NCBI RefSeq assembly: GCF_007097485.1
Contig: NZ_VKDE01000006.1
Span: forward strand, 1-64,000
DNA: 64,000 bases
Origin: Carboxylicivirga sp. M1479
Lineage (GTDB): Bacteria > Bacteroidota > Bacteroidia > Bacteroidales > Marinilabiliaceae
Reading direction: 5' to 3'
Shown: positions 44,400 through 53,913 of the stretch, in pieces
Position numbering within the stretch: position 1 is the stretch's first letter
How the letters are laid out: every line of letters starts with the position of its first letter
The notes under the pieces: model-generated
Told to the model about the DNA's origin: nothing
Databases searched by the model: none
Seen by the model: the letters and a program-made list of their open reading frames with translations, nothing else
Program-made: the position numbers and the translations under genes

Positions 44400-47300
44400 T
44401 ATTTAAGATTGTTTTTTAATTCATTAACTTCATTTGAAAGTTCTTGAACTGCTTTTATTAGGTGTGTTATAAGCTTCTCGTATTTAACACCCTTATAATC
44501 AGTATAGATATCGCCAACTATATTTGGTATTATTTCTTCAACTTCTTGAGCAATAAGACCTAAATCAGATTTTTTATCTTCATTAATACCTTTTAATTCT
44601 CTACCTTTTTCATTCCAATTAAATGATACTGGTTTTAATCTATTAATTATTGAAAGTGAATTAGTTAATGGTTCAATATCTTCTTTTAGTCTTCTATCAG
44701 AAGAAGTAAAAGCACTTATTTCACCACCTGCCATTATATTTCTATCAGCGTGAATATCGCCCCATTGACCATCCAAAAATACACGTGCATCACCGTCAGA
44801 TGCAACATATAAACCCCATCCACCACCATATTTTGATGATAGAAATGATGAACTACCACCGTGTGTATATCCAACCCCATACATATTATTTAAATCACTT
44901 TCATTAGGGTTATATGATGAACCAATGGTGTAAATTGGATTAGTTTTTGAACCATTATTACCAATGTTATTATAACTACCCTCCTGATGTCCTACATTAT
45001 GTGCTGAACGTCTTAAATTAGAACTAAATGTATATGTTCCTGAGATAGTCTCACTGGCATTAGTCATAGCGAACTTATACCAAGTTTTACCATTCATAGA
45101 TCGGAAATACATATCAGCACCATTGTTGTTTGGTGAAGCAAATTGAATACCTCTATCAGTATAATCACCCCCTGCTGTTACCCATACGTGACCTGCAAAA
45201 TTACTATAAGGTGTATTAGTTGCTGATGATTGAAAAAATCTACTTTCACCTACTGTTAAAACAGTATTCAAATCTAAATTCGCTTCATAACCACTACCAC
45301 CGTATGCGTATGCTCCTATGTTGGTAATAGTCCTACCTGCTCTTTTATATGAACCTTTTTTTACATCAACACCATTATTATCAATTCTGAACCAATCAAC
45401 AAAACTACCCGTACCATCTTGACCGCTTGTGTAGTGTCTAAATATAAATGGTTCAGTATCATCATCAGTTGTGAAAAACTCTAAATAACCTGTGTTATGA
45501 GCACCATTCTGTCTAATACCTGCTGCATCATTATCAATAGTTGTTGAATTGAATAGCAAACCACTACCTACTCCCGTACCTGTAAATCTAATGTCCTTAG
45601 ACATGGTTAAACGTTGCGACATAGTATCTGCTACATCACTCCTTAAAAATTGGGTACTATCAATATTATCTAACTTGCCCGCATTTGTTGCATAATCTGC
45701 TGATGGGTGATAATCATCACTATAAATCTCAAATTCACCAAAAATATTGACCACAGTAGGTTGAATGTAATCAGGTGAAAAACCAATAGCTCTTGGTAAA
45801 TCTCTACTACCATAATAATCACCTATGTAAATATTATAACCATCATCAGAATAAATAGGTGTTAACATTCCATCTACACCTGACCACATTTCATTAGGTA
45901 AAGTGATAGCATTACCAAATTCCCAATAACCATTAATGTATTCATTTGAACTTTTTTTAGCAAATGTAGTATGATGATACCCATCTAATTTATCACTATC
46001 TGCTGCTTTACTACCTACACCTAAATATTTACTACCTAATGATGTACCTCCTTCATATAAAGTACCAACATTAACACGTGCATTTGCTGTTGCTTTCCAC
46101 GCTGAACCATCAGCAACAAAATTAAATGCATTAGCAGCATCATCATACCAAATTTCATCAACATTAGTACCACCACCCCAATTAATTATAATACTATCAT
46201 CATAGAATGATTTATCTGCTTTTAATTGATTTCTAACAAATGATGAAGCGTGATAACCATCTAATTTATCACTATTACTAACACTTAATGAACTTTCAAA
46301 TTTAGTTTTGAATTGCTTTGTAATATTATCAAAATAAGCAATACCATTTGAAATTGGTGTATCTTCTCTTGTGGCTAATATCTGCAAATCACCTACATCA
46401 CCAACACGTCCAAATCCATCCGCACCGAACACGAGACAACCAGAATTTACACCATCATAATTTGTTGCTTGAATACCTGTATAAGTACCGTTAATTAATG
46501 CAGTTGTAGCACCATCACGAGTTGTTATAATATCATTTTCAGATTTTACAATTTGTGTATGTACTTCTGTAATCGTACCTGATACATTTAAATCAACAAC
46601 AGATAATATTTTAGCTGAAAAATCTTGTGTACCACTACCACCTATTAAAGCATATGTACCTGTGTGGTTATGGTCTGAACGGCTAACTGTTGAAGCTGAA
46701 CCATTACCACCAAATGATTTATTAAATGCTGTATTTTTTGAAAATACAGGTTCATAAACTCCTGTGTGGTTATGTGATGTTAATGAATACCCTAATAATG
46801 ATGTATCAACATAGCTTTCAGTTGCATAACCTGTTAAATCTGTTGAAATACTTGATAAATCAATAGATGAACCATTAACCCCTAATATATTACCGTTTAA
46901 ATTTAATGTTGGGTCAATTGCTCCATTATCAAGTGATAACACACCGTTAGTAATTGTTAATGGTGATGATTGATTGATAGATAAAATACCTTTTGATGTG
47001 TATGTTGCTGGCGGTATGTTGTCAAAAATACTACCTATATCTTGTCCTGTATCAGCATAGGCAATTAATGAACCATTTGAAGCTATTGTTTTGTTAGCAA
47101 TTAAAATATCATTATCACTATCATATGAAAAATACCCATCAAGAAATGAACCACCACCTGATGATGAACCACCACCTGAACTTTTAGATGTTGTTTCTTT
47201 TGTATTTACACTATACGATAAATCAACACCCTTTTCACTACCTACATTTTCAGTGATAACATAGTTAGCACTACCATTAGTTAAATTAAAAGAAGATTTA

Positions 47301-49318
47301 ACAATAAAAGTATCACCTAATGTTTCTGATTTAATGATAGATAAAGGATTAATAACATTTGTATAACATCTCCCATCAATACATTTTCTTTTTCCTTGTG
47401 TGTTTGATAATATACTATCACCAACAAAATAATTTAACTTCTTACCATCAAATAATGGTACATCATTACCTATCTTAATAGCACACTTATAACCTAAATG
47501 ATCTGAATTAGTATTCAGTAAAGTTTTCTTATCACCTTTAATAGATGTTTCAGTATTTTTATTTTCAATTAATAAAGTTTCATCGCCTTTTCTACCGCTA
47601 ATGCATTCAATTTTAGTATCTGATAATTCTAAAAAGAAATTAGCATTATCACGGTTATATGTATGAGCTTCAAATGTTAATTTAATATCATCATATAATT
47701 TACCATTACTATCTTGATGTAATACACAAATATTAGGTATTTCACCAAATGTTAATTCATCACTATCATATTCAGGAATAGGGAAAAACATATTAGGTAC
47801 ATTTTCACTACCTATTTGAATTGGGTTAGATATAGTATCATCATTATCTCTAAATATTACAATTGGTAGATTGTACTGTACGAACATATTTAAATAAGTA
47901 TAACGATAACACACATCATTAAATACATCATTTCTTACCCATGCCCAACCATCATTATTAATAATAGAATTATCACCACTAACTTCACCCTCACAATATC
48001 GGGTAAATACATATTCATAACCATCATCAAATGTTGTTGTATATCTAAATGATAGTATGTTGTAATTACTAACATCACTCCCTAAATATGGTGATATACC
48101 ACCTGAAAATTTAATATGTGCTTTATCTGATTGATTTATAGATGTATTTTCACCTTTTAATATGTGCTTAACAGCATAACCACCCATATCATCATTAATC
48201 ATGTATTTGGTTTCAAACAAAGTACCAATACCACCTAATTTTGGTAAGTTAATTGAAAACTTATCTGTAGCTGTAATACCTTTAACACCAAAAGTTTTAG
48301 TGTTTTTTTGATTGATACCAACATCTATTTTAGTATCATCATATTCATAGATATAATCAATATTTTCAATTTTGTTGTAGAAGTAATTATTTAAATCACC
48401 ATCACTGGGTCTAAATGTATCTGTTAAGATATTTTTCTTTGTTGAATATGGTTCAATAACATCATCACCACCTAATATTGATTTAATTTCAATACTTGAT
48501 GTATTAGGTGCTGTTATAATATTTACATCACCTGAATATTCACTAATAACTAATTCACGGTTAATAAATTCAGTTGTTAAAAAACTACCACTTAAATAAA
48601 CATCATAACCTAATGAATTAAGCTTTAATTTATCAATACTTACAATCCATACTTTATTATTAAAAGTATAAGCAACAGCACTATTCATTGCTAATAAACT
48701 ATCTAATATTTCATCAAGATTTTTATTATTGAATGCTCTTGTTGCTAACTCTAAATTACTTAATGTTTCTTTGTTATTTACTTCATCATCAGCAACTAAA
48801 TTAGATGCTATATAGATAGCTTTATCTTCACCAAAAAAGATTTCATTCATTACATTACTTAAAATAGTATTGAATGATAAAAACTTTGAAGAATAGATAA
48901 AATTACCTGTATCAGTTGGTCTTTTTGCTAATGAAAAATGGTCACGAAATTTTAATGATATAGTACCTTTTCTTTGTCCTAATACTTTGGTCATTAAATC
49001 AGGTATAAGAAGACCTTCCCATACAATAGAAAAATCTTCTTTTTTAATAATTATCTTAATCTCTGTATCAGTGGTATCAAATAAATCATCATATGGTGGT
49101 GTATCTTCATCAAAATAGATAACCATATCAGCTTTAGCACTAATAGCACCTAATGAAATTTTCTTTGAACTGCCACCAAAATCAATTTCTAACCTATCAA
49201 TGAAAATATCTTTATCTTCTGCTGTTGCTAAATTCTCTTTATGTAGTTCAACAATGTATTTATCACCTTCACCATTAGTAAAAGCACCACTGTATAATTT
49301 ATTATATTGTTTTGACAT
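44399..49318 (-). CDS. Tail hub/fibre protein with C-terminal S74 intramolecular chaperone
   Basis: 1639 residues. About 1-715 look like a baseplate or hub part (ends before a Gly/Ser linker, SSGGGSSSGGGS); about 730-1535 are beta-rich fibre repeats, including two SDKLDGYHASSF-type motifs and NHTGxY turns; from about 1540 comes the S74 chaperone (SSDRRLKEDIEPLTNSL, LGLIAQEVEEIIPNIV), which trimerises the fibre and then cuts itself off at the Ser. A final coiled coil ends it. Host-receptor binding is the expected job. A single gene covering hub, shaft and chaperone is notable. Confidence 0.9.
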   Translation of the reverse strand: MSKQYNKLYSGAFTNGEGDKYIVELHKENLATAEDKDIFIDRLEIDFGGSSKKISLGAISAKADMVIYFDEDTPPYDDLFDTTDTEIKIIIKKEDFSIVWEGLLIPDLMTKVLGQRKGTISLKFRDHFSLAKRPTDTGNFIYSSKFLSFNTILSNVMNEIFFGEDKAIYIASNLVADDEVNNKETLSNLELATRAFNNKNLDEILDSLLAMNSAVAYTFNNKVWIVSIDKLKLNSLGYDVYLSGSFLTTEFINRELVISEYSGDVNIITAPNTSSIEIKSILGGDDVIEPYSTKKNILTDTFRPSDGDLNNYFYNKIENIDYIYEYDDTKIDVGINQKNTKTFGVKGITATDKFSINLPKLGGIGTLFETKYMINDDMGGYAVKHILKGENTSINQSDKAHIKFSGGISPYLGSDVSNYNILSFRYTTTFDDGYEYVFTRYCEGEVSGDNSIINNDGWAWVRNDVFNDVCYRYTYLNMFVQYNLPIVIFRDNDDTISNPIQIGSENVPNMFFPIPEYDSDELTFGEIPNICVLHQDSNGKLYDDIKLTFEAHTYNRDNANFFLELSDTKIECISGRKGDETLLIENKNTETSIKGDKKTLLNTNSDHLGYKCAIKIGNDVPLFDGKKLNYFVGDSILSNTQGKRKCIDGRCYTNVINPLSIIKSETLGDTFIVKSSFNLTNGSANYVITENVGSEKGVDLSYSVNTKETTSKSSGGGSSSGGGSFLDGYFSYDSDNDILIANKTIASNGSLIAYADTGQDIGSIFDNIPPATYTSKGILSINQSSPLTITNGVLSLDNGAIDPTLNLNGNILGVNGSSIDLSSISTDLTGYATESYVDTSLLGYSLTSHNHTGVYEPVFSKNTAFNKSFGGNGSASTVSRSDHNHTGTYALIGGSGTQDFSAKILSVVDLNVSGTITEVHTQIVKSENDIITTRDGATTALINGTYTGIQATNYDGVNSGCLVFGADGFGRVGDVGDLQILATREDTPISNGIAYFDNITKQFKTKFESSLSVSNSDKLDGYHASSFVRNQLKADKSFYDDSIIINWGGGTNVDEIWYDDAANAFNFVADGSAWKATANARVNVGTLYEGGTSLGSKYLGVGSKAADSDKLDGYHHTTFAKKSSNEYINGYWEFGNAITLPNEMWSGVDGMLTPIYSDDGYNIYIGDYYGSRDLPRAIGFSPDYIQPTVVNIFGEFEIYSDDYHPSADYATNAGKLDNIDSTQFLRSDVADTMSQRLTMSKDIRFTGTGVGSGLLFNSTTIDNDAAGIRQNGAHNTGYLEFFTTDDDTEPFIFRHYTSGQDGTGSFVDWFRIDNNGVDVKKGSYKRAGRTITNIGAYAYGGSGYEANLDLNTVLTVGESRFFQSSATNTPYSNFAGHVWVTAGGDYTDRGIQFASPNNNGADMYFRSMNGKTWYKFAMTNASETISGTYTFSSNLRRSAHNVGHQEGSYNNIGNNGSKTNPIYTIGSSYNPNESDLNNMYGVGYTHGGSSSFLSSKYGGGWGLYVASDGDARVFLDGQWGDIHADRNIMAGGEISAFTSSDRRLKEDIEPLTNSLSIINRLKPVSFNWNEKGRELKGINEDKKSDLGLIAQEVEEIIPNIVGDIYTDYKGVKYEKLITHLIKAVQELSNEVNELKNNLK

Positions 49319-49325
49319 TTATACA

Positions 49326-51161
49326 TTATCTATTTTTTATGTAGTTCTGATATTCAACAGCTTCAGCAACTACTTTACTATCCATCATAACCTGAATAAT
49401 TCTACTACCCCTATCACCTATTAGTGATTTAAGTTTATCTAATGGTGCTATTACTTCAGGGTTAGATTTTGCGTTAGCATATTCACCAACATTAACAATA
49501 CTATCACCGTACACTATACCACCTTTTGCTAATTTTGGTATTGGTTGACTTAATACCACTGCTGCCTGTGCTGCTCCCATTGCTATTATTGGTATGGATG
49601 CTGCTATTCCAAAAATACCTGTTTGTCCATATGCTTTTGATACACCAATAGCTGTATTAATAGCAATTTCAATTAATGCGTTTCTTTTCTTTGCTATTGC
49701 TGCTTTACGCTCTATTTTTCTTTTCTCTAATTCTGCTTTTGTTTGAATATTTTGAATTGATGCTGCTTTTTGTTCTTCATTCATTGATGAGTTTTGAACA
49801 GCTTCAATTTCTTTTGCTGCTTCATCATCAATTTTTTGCTTTTTAGAATCGTAGTAATTCTGTTCAATTTCAGCAAATTGACCATACATATTTTTAGCAA
49901 ACTCAAAACCATCATAACGTAGTTTCTTCTTCTTATCTTCTGATGCTTTTAATGCGTCTGCTTCAGAATTATATCTATCAATTATTTCTTTTGTATTAGC
50001 ATCTAATTTTGATGTATCAATATCAAAATCAACACCTACTTTTACATTTTTAGTTTTTGTTGTTAAACCTTTTGATAATATTTCATTTGCTTCTTCTAAT
50101 TCTTCATTAGCTTTATCTAATTCTGCTGTGTATTTGGTAGCTGTTTTTTTGATACCATCTAACCATACTTTTGTTTCTCTTAATTTATTATTATGTGCTT
50201 TTGATTGTAGGTTAATTTGGTTTGCTAATTCAGCACGTTCACGGTCATCTTCTTTAGTATTAGCACCTAAATTTTGTTTAGCATCAAGAATTGAAAGCTG
50301 TTCTTTTTGTAAATATGAATTACCTTTATTTAATTCGTGTATATCGTCAAATAATGCCTTTTCTATTTTGGCATATTCAACCATAGTTAGACCATCTTTT
50401 CTTAATTCTCTTTTATTATCTGCTATTCTTGCTTCTAATTCACCACGTTTAGTTATCCACTTACTTTCAGCTACATATAAATCATGTTCACGTTGTTTAA
50501 GTGAAATAGATGTTTTGATGTTTTTATTTACTTTATTAATAGCATTATTAACACCTTTAACTGATTGTTCTACAGCTACAAAAGCAGGATTAGAATATAA
50601 TATTGCTTTACCGAAATCTTTTGCACCTTTTTTAGCATCAGCCCACGCACCATTAACATCACCTTTGAATAATTTTTTAATAGCTGAACCTAAATAACCA
50701 ACACCATCTAATAGTGAATTAACAGGTCTCATTACTAAATCTTTCAGGTATTTACCAAAGTCTTTTAATACCTTTTTTGGATTGTTCCAAATGTTAACTA
50801 ACAAATCACCTAAACCTTCAACTACATTAGAAAGTGATACCATTACACCCTCTAATACACCACTAACGGCTGTTAGTATGCGTTGACCTGCTGCTGATTT
50901 ACCTAATGCTTCTGTTACTGCTTTTATACTACCTGCTAATACTGCAAAAGCTGCTGCATATGGGTTAGCCATCATTGCCTTAAATGAATTAGCTACATTA
51001 CCAACACCTTTTGAAAGTGATATTGAACCACTTGCTACTTTTGAAAAATTACTTACTAAACTATCCGCAAAATTTTTAGATAATTTTAAACCATCATTAA
51101 AGCCTTTTTTCATGCCTGTTATGTTCAGACCTGCTAAAATGTTGAATGAATATTTACTCAT
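49326..51161 (-). CDS. Tail tape measure protein
   Basis: 611 residues, mostly helical, setting tail length. N-terminal part with KKGFNDGLKLSKNFADSLVS, hydrophobic segments near 60-80 and 505-550 (GIAASIPIIAMGAAQAAVVL), long charged coiled coils between about 215 and 500, and the typical end KLAKGGIVYG..VGEYANAKSNPEVIAPLDKL. It is short for a tape measure, predicting a short flexible tail. It follows the chaperone gene with a 4-bp overlap. Confidence 0.9.
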   Translation of the reverse strand: MSKYSFNILAGLNITGMKKGFNDGLKLSKNFADSLVSNFSKVASGSISLSKGVGNVANSFKAMMANPYAAAFAVLAGSIKAVTEALGKSAAGQRILTAVSGVLEGVMVSLSNVVEGLGDLLVNIWNNPKKVLKDFGKYLKDLVMRPVNSLLDGVGYLGSAIKKLFKGDVNGAWADAKKGAKDFGKAILYSNPAFVAVEQSVKGVNNAINKVNKNIKTSISLKQREHDLYVAESKWITKRGELEARIADNKRELRKDGLTMVEYAKIEKALFDDIHELNKGNSYLQKEQLSILDAKQNLGANTKEDDRERAELANQINLQSKAHNNKLRETKVWLDGIKKTATKYTAELDKANEELEEANEILSKGLTTKTKNVKVGVDFDIDTSKLDANTKEIIDRYNSEADALKASEDKKKKLRYDGFEFAKNMYGQFAEIEQNYYDSKKQKIDDEAAKEIEAVQNSSMNEEQKAASIQNIQTKAELEKRKIERKAAIAKKRNALIEIAINTAIGVSKAYGQTGIFGIAASIPIIAMGAAQAAVVLSQPIPKLAKGGIVYGDSIVNVGEYANAKSNPEVIAPLDKLKSLIGDRGSRIIQVMMDSKVVAEAVEYQNYIKNR

Positions 51162-51814
51162 CTATTATTCATCATTTTTTCAAAATCTTTAATGTGTTGT
51201 ATCCTATCTTCTATCGTTTCATCTTTTCTTTTATTGAAAGTTTCATCATCAACTAAATATGGATTTTTAAAGATTTTATCATATTCAATGCGTGAATTAT
51301 ACCCCTTAACAACTGCGAATGCTGTAGTTGTATGAAAATTATAATTTAATGCTAATTCATTAAGTTGATTTTCGTTACATAATTCAATAGCAGTAAAAAA
51401 TTCTTTTGGTGTTAATTCATACAATGATTTCTTATCTAATTTTAGTTGTGTAATTGCTAATGCTATTACATCTTTTAGATAAAATTTATCTGTATCTGTT
51501 TCTTCTTCATCGGTTTTTCTCTTTGGTTTGAAGTCAACTGATTTTTCAATTTCTTCAATGATTTCTTTGATTAGATTATCATTAAAAAGATAATTCAACC
51601 GATGTATAATATTATTCTTGCCTGTTAATACACATAACAATTCTAACCTTTTTTTAATATAGGTAGCATCTATTTCATTAGGTGTAAATGTGCTAACAAT
51701 TAATTCAAAAATATCATTATAACTATCTAATTTATAGTGATTTGCTACATTATAGATAGTTTTGAAATTAAAAAAAAAGGGGTAATTACTACCCCCTTTT
51801 ATAATCATTATCAT
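51158..51814 (-). CDS. Probable tail assembly chaperone
   Basis: 218 residues between tail tube and tape measure genes, the standard place of the assembly chaperone. First part MIKGGSNYPFFFNFKTIYNV fits the start of such proteins; the second half has DVIALAITQLKLDKKSLYELTPKEFFTAIEL, resembling the C-terminal piece that in many phages is added by frameshift. Here both parts are in one open frame, so no frameshift is needed. Family assignment rests mainly on position. Confidence 0.65.
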   Translation of the reverse strand: MIMIIKGGSNYPFFFNFKTIYNVANHYKLDSYNDIFELIVSTFTPNEIDATYIKKRLELLCVLTGKNNIIHRLNYLFNDNLIKEIIEEIEKSVDFKPKRKTDEEETDTDKFYLKDVIALAITQLKLDKKSLYELTPKEFFTAIELCNENQLNELALNYNFHTTTAFAVVKGYNSRIEYDKIFKNPYLVDDETFNKRKDETIEDRIQHIKDFEKMMNNR

Positions 51815-51818
51815 GTTA

Positions 51819-52253
51819 TTAAACTGATGGTGCTAATGTTAATGCACCGCTACCTTCTAAATTAAATGATACTGTACCATAACCATCTAAACCTGCTGAT
51901 GGTGATAGTGACTGTAAGAAAGCAGAACCACTTAAAATTTCACCACCAATAGCTACTTTAACAGCTATTTCAACACCTGCTGTAAAAGCATCATATAAGC
52001 TTTTAAAATCATGTGCTGTACCTGCTCCTGGTGTAGTATCATCTAAACAAATCATAGTATCACCTCCTGCACCCCAAGACATTCCTTTCACACGCTTCTT
52101 TGCCCAGTCTCCTGATGGGTCAACATCTTTACTATCAAGTGTAATAGTTTCAACTTCTCTTTCTATTGAAATAGTAGCATTTGTTTCATGAAAGATTGTT
52201 TTATCATCTAATTCAATTCTCAAATCTTTACCTTCATATACTGTATATGCCAT
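51819..52253 (-). CDS. Major tail (tube) protein
   Basis: 144 residues, the size of a single-domain tail tube protein. Beta-rich: VYEGKDLRIELDDKTIFHETNATISIEREVETI, GDWAKKRVKGMSWGAGGDTM, and an end with GYGTVSFNLEGSGAL. Located between the tail completion genes and the chaperone/tape measure genes. Forms the non-contractile tube. Confidence 0.87.
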   Translation of the reverse strand: MAYTVYEGKDLRIELDDKTIFHETNATISIEREVETITLDSKDVDPSGDWAKKRVKGMSWGAGGDTMICLDDTTPGAGTAHDFKSLYDAFTAGVEIAVKVAIGGEILSGSAFLQSLSPSAGLDGYGTVSFNLEGSGALTLAPSV

Positions 52254-52271
52254 TCATATTTTTATTCTTTT

Positions 52272-52679
52272 TTAAAAGTTCATTTTGGTGAACTTTGCTG
52301 ATAAATCGTAATCGGTTGTAAAAATCTTATTATCAATCTGATATTCAGGTATAACATTTTCAACACTATAACTAATTTTCCATGTAATACCATCATCATC
52401 AACCCATGTATCAGAACCAAATTCAAATTCATTTTCAAGTTCTTTTACAATAGATTTTAATTCATTGAAATTATTGGTTAAAACCCTTATTGAAGCTTCT
52501 AATTTTTTAGTAAAAATACCATCTTTTGTTGCTCCAAAATCAGATAAACCATAAGCATAAACTATTTCAGGTATTTCTTTTTCAATTGACCTTTTGAAAG
52601 GGTTAATGCAATCATTTACTATATCTGTAATGTTTTGATTTTCATTTATCTTTTTATAAATCCAATTACCACTATCCAT
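52272..52679 (-). CDS. Tail terminator/completion protein
   Basis: 135 residues. MDSGNWIYKKINENQNITDIVND at the start, then PEIVYAYGLSDFGATKDG and repeated strand-helix parts, compatible with the gpU-like tail terminator fold. Overlaps the gp10-like gene by 8 bp and precedes the tube gene, the usual position. Assignment by position and size more than by motif. Confidence 0.65.
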   Translation of the reverse strand: MDSGNWIYKKINENQNITDIVNDCINPFKRSIEKEIPEIVYAYGLSDFGATKDGIFTKKLEASIRVLTNNFNELKSIVKELENEFEFGSDTWVDDDGITWKISYSVENVIPEYQIDNKIFTTDYDLSAKFTKMNF

Positions 52680-53181
52680 TTAATTTTTTCATTTTTTTAT
52701 CAACATATTCATCTAATATTTTCTTGAATGTGTTGAAAGCAGATGAACCCATCTGTCTATAGGTATCACTCATAAATTTATTTGCTTTGACACCTGTTGA
52801 TGTTCCACCTTCCCACCAATGTATATTTCTGGCACCAATAGACATATCATCACCAATATCAAAAGCTTTTTTTCTAAAAATCTTCACTTTACCCCAGTAT
52901 TGTTCAGGGTTTTGTTTTGTTTTTTTAACTGATGATTTTAATAATTTACCTATGTAATTACCAATAGGTGTTACACCTCTTTTTGTAGTAATATTTGATG
53001 CTTTTTGAACGGCTATTTTTTTAGCTTCACGCATATATTTACCCATTGCTAACTTAATAGTCTTTTCAGCATCTTCACTTTCAAAAATACTGAACACTTC
53101 AGTCATTTGCTTTTTAATATCATCTGCTGAAACTGTTGAACCATCTGAATTAGTGAAAAAGATATTCTTTTTCTTCGCCAT
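52672..53181 (-). CDS. HK97 gp10-like tail completion protein
   Basis: 169 residues. An N-terminal polar stretch, a helix around AEKTIKLAMGKYMREAKKIAVQKA, then TKRGVTPIGNYIGKLLKSSVK..KVKIFRKKAFDIGDDMSIGARNIHWWEGGT, the part in which gp10-family proteins have R-x-x-x-IAHLVEFGT. Basic overall. Joins head connector and tail. Confidence 0.75.
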   Translation of the reverse strand: MAKKKNIFFTNSDGSTVSADDIKKQMTEVFSIFESEDAEKTIKLAMGKYMREAKKIAVQKASNITTKRGVTPIGNYIGKLLKSSVKKTKQNPEQYWGKVKIFRKKAFDIGDDMSIGARNIHWWEGGTSTGVKANKFMSDTYRQMGSSAFNTFKKILDEYVDKKMKKLNG

Positions 53182-53522
53182 TAATCAATGATATTTAATT
53201 TTTCGGTTGTTTTTGAACAACTTACATTAACAAACAACCCTAAATCACCCTCAATACCTATATGTTCTATTTTATAAAATTCACCATTAAATTTTACAAT
53301 ATCTTTCACATCTGCATTTTGTAATTTGTAGGTGATAAATTTGAAATTTTTATTATCTATTTCTTTGTAATTATCAGTTGATTCATTACCACTATCACCA
53401 ATTATATCTACTCTTATGGTTGATGATTTTGAATATTGTTGTAAAATCACACCACTTTTTTCATCTCTCTGTGTATCATCATATTTATAAATGTCAATTA
53501 CCCACCTCATATTATACATCAT
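53181..53522 (-). CDS. Head closure protein (SPP1 gp16-like candidate)
   Basis: 113 residues, beta-barrel-type sequence: MRWVIDIYKYDDTQRDEKSG, IRVDIIGDSGNE, FKFITYKLQNADVKDIVKFNGEFYKIEHI. The latter (D-x-V-x-F-x-G-x-x-Y-x-I) is common in head closure proteins. Shares one base with the gp10-like gene on one side and overlaps the connector gene by 4 bp on the other. Confidence 0.75.
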   Translation of the reverse strand: MMYNMRWVIDIYKYDDTQRDEKSGVILQQYSKSSTIRVDIIGDSGNESTDNYKEIDNKNFKFITYKLQNADVKDIVKFNGEFYKIEHIGIEGDLGLFVNVSCSKTTEKLNIID

Positions 53523-53908
53523 ACTTGATAACCATATTTTTTTTGATATGTTATTAAATAATCAACTGAATCAGGTAACTTTTTTACTGTTGTACCTCTT
53601 TTTGTGTATAAATCATAAATTATTAATAACATAGCTTGTGTAAGGTCGGGTGGAATATCATTTACATCATCATATCCTGCAACTATATTACCATCACCAT
53701 CATCTGATATAACAGGGTAAATTAATTCATCTTTAACACCTGTATAATTAGATAATACAATTACTTGATTTGTTTTATCTTCAATAACCTTTCTTGCAAC
53801 AGGTATTAAACTATTAATATAAACATCATCTAAATCATGATACACAGCAAGGTGAAGCTTAACATGTTCTAATGTTAATGCTTCACTACCTACTGTTATT
53901 CTATTCAT
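53519..53908 (-). CDS. Head-tail connector protein (gp6-like)
   Basis: 129 residues. LTLEHVKLHLAVYHDLDDVYINSLIPVARKVIEDKT is the family start (LxxxKxHLRVDxxxDDxxIxxLxxxA), followed by DIPPDLTQAMLLIIYDLYTKRGTTV. Sits under the portal in the neck. Follows the capsid gene with a 5-bp gap. Confidence 0.9.
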   Translation of the reverse strand: MNRITVGSEALTLEHVKLHLAVYHDLDDVYINSLIPVARKVIEDKTNQVIVLSNYTGVKDELIYPVISDDGDGNIVAGYDDVNDIPPDLTQAMLLIIYDLYTKRGTTVKKLPDSVDYLITYQKKYGYQV

Positions 53909-53913
53909 TTATA

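Noticed and set aside
50128-50697. Plus-strand frame of 189 codons inside the tape measure gene
   Set aside because: Antisense to a coiled-coil coding region; Ser/Leu/Phe-rich composition is what the reverse of Lys/Glu-rich codons gives.
51158-51814. Programmed frameshift in the tail assembly chaperone gene
   Set aside because: The two halves expected from a frameshifted pair are already in one continuous frame, and no second overlapping frame runs on toward the tape measure gene.
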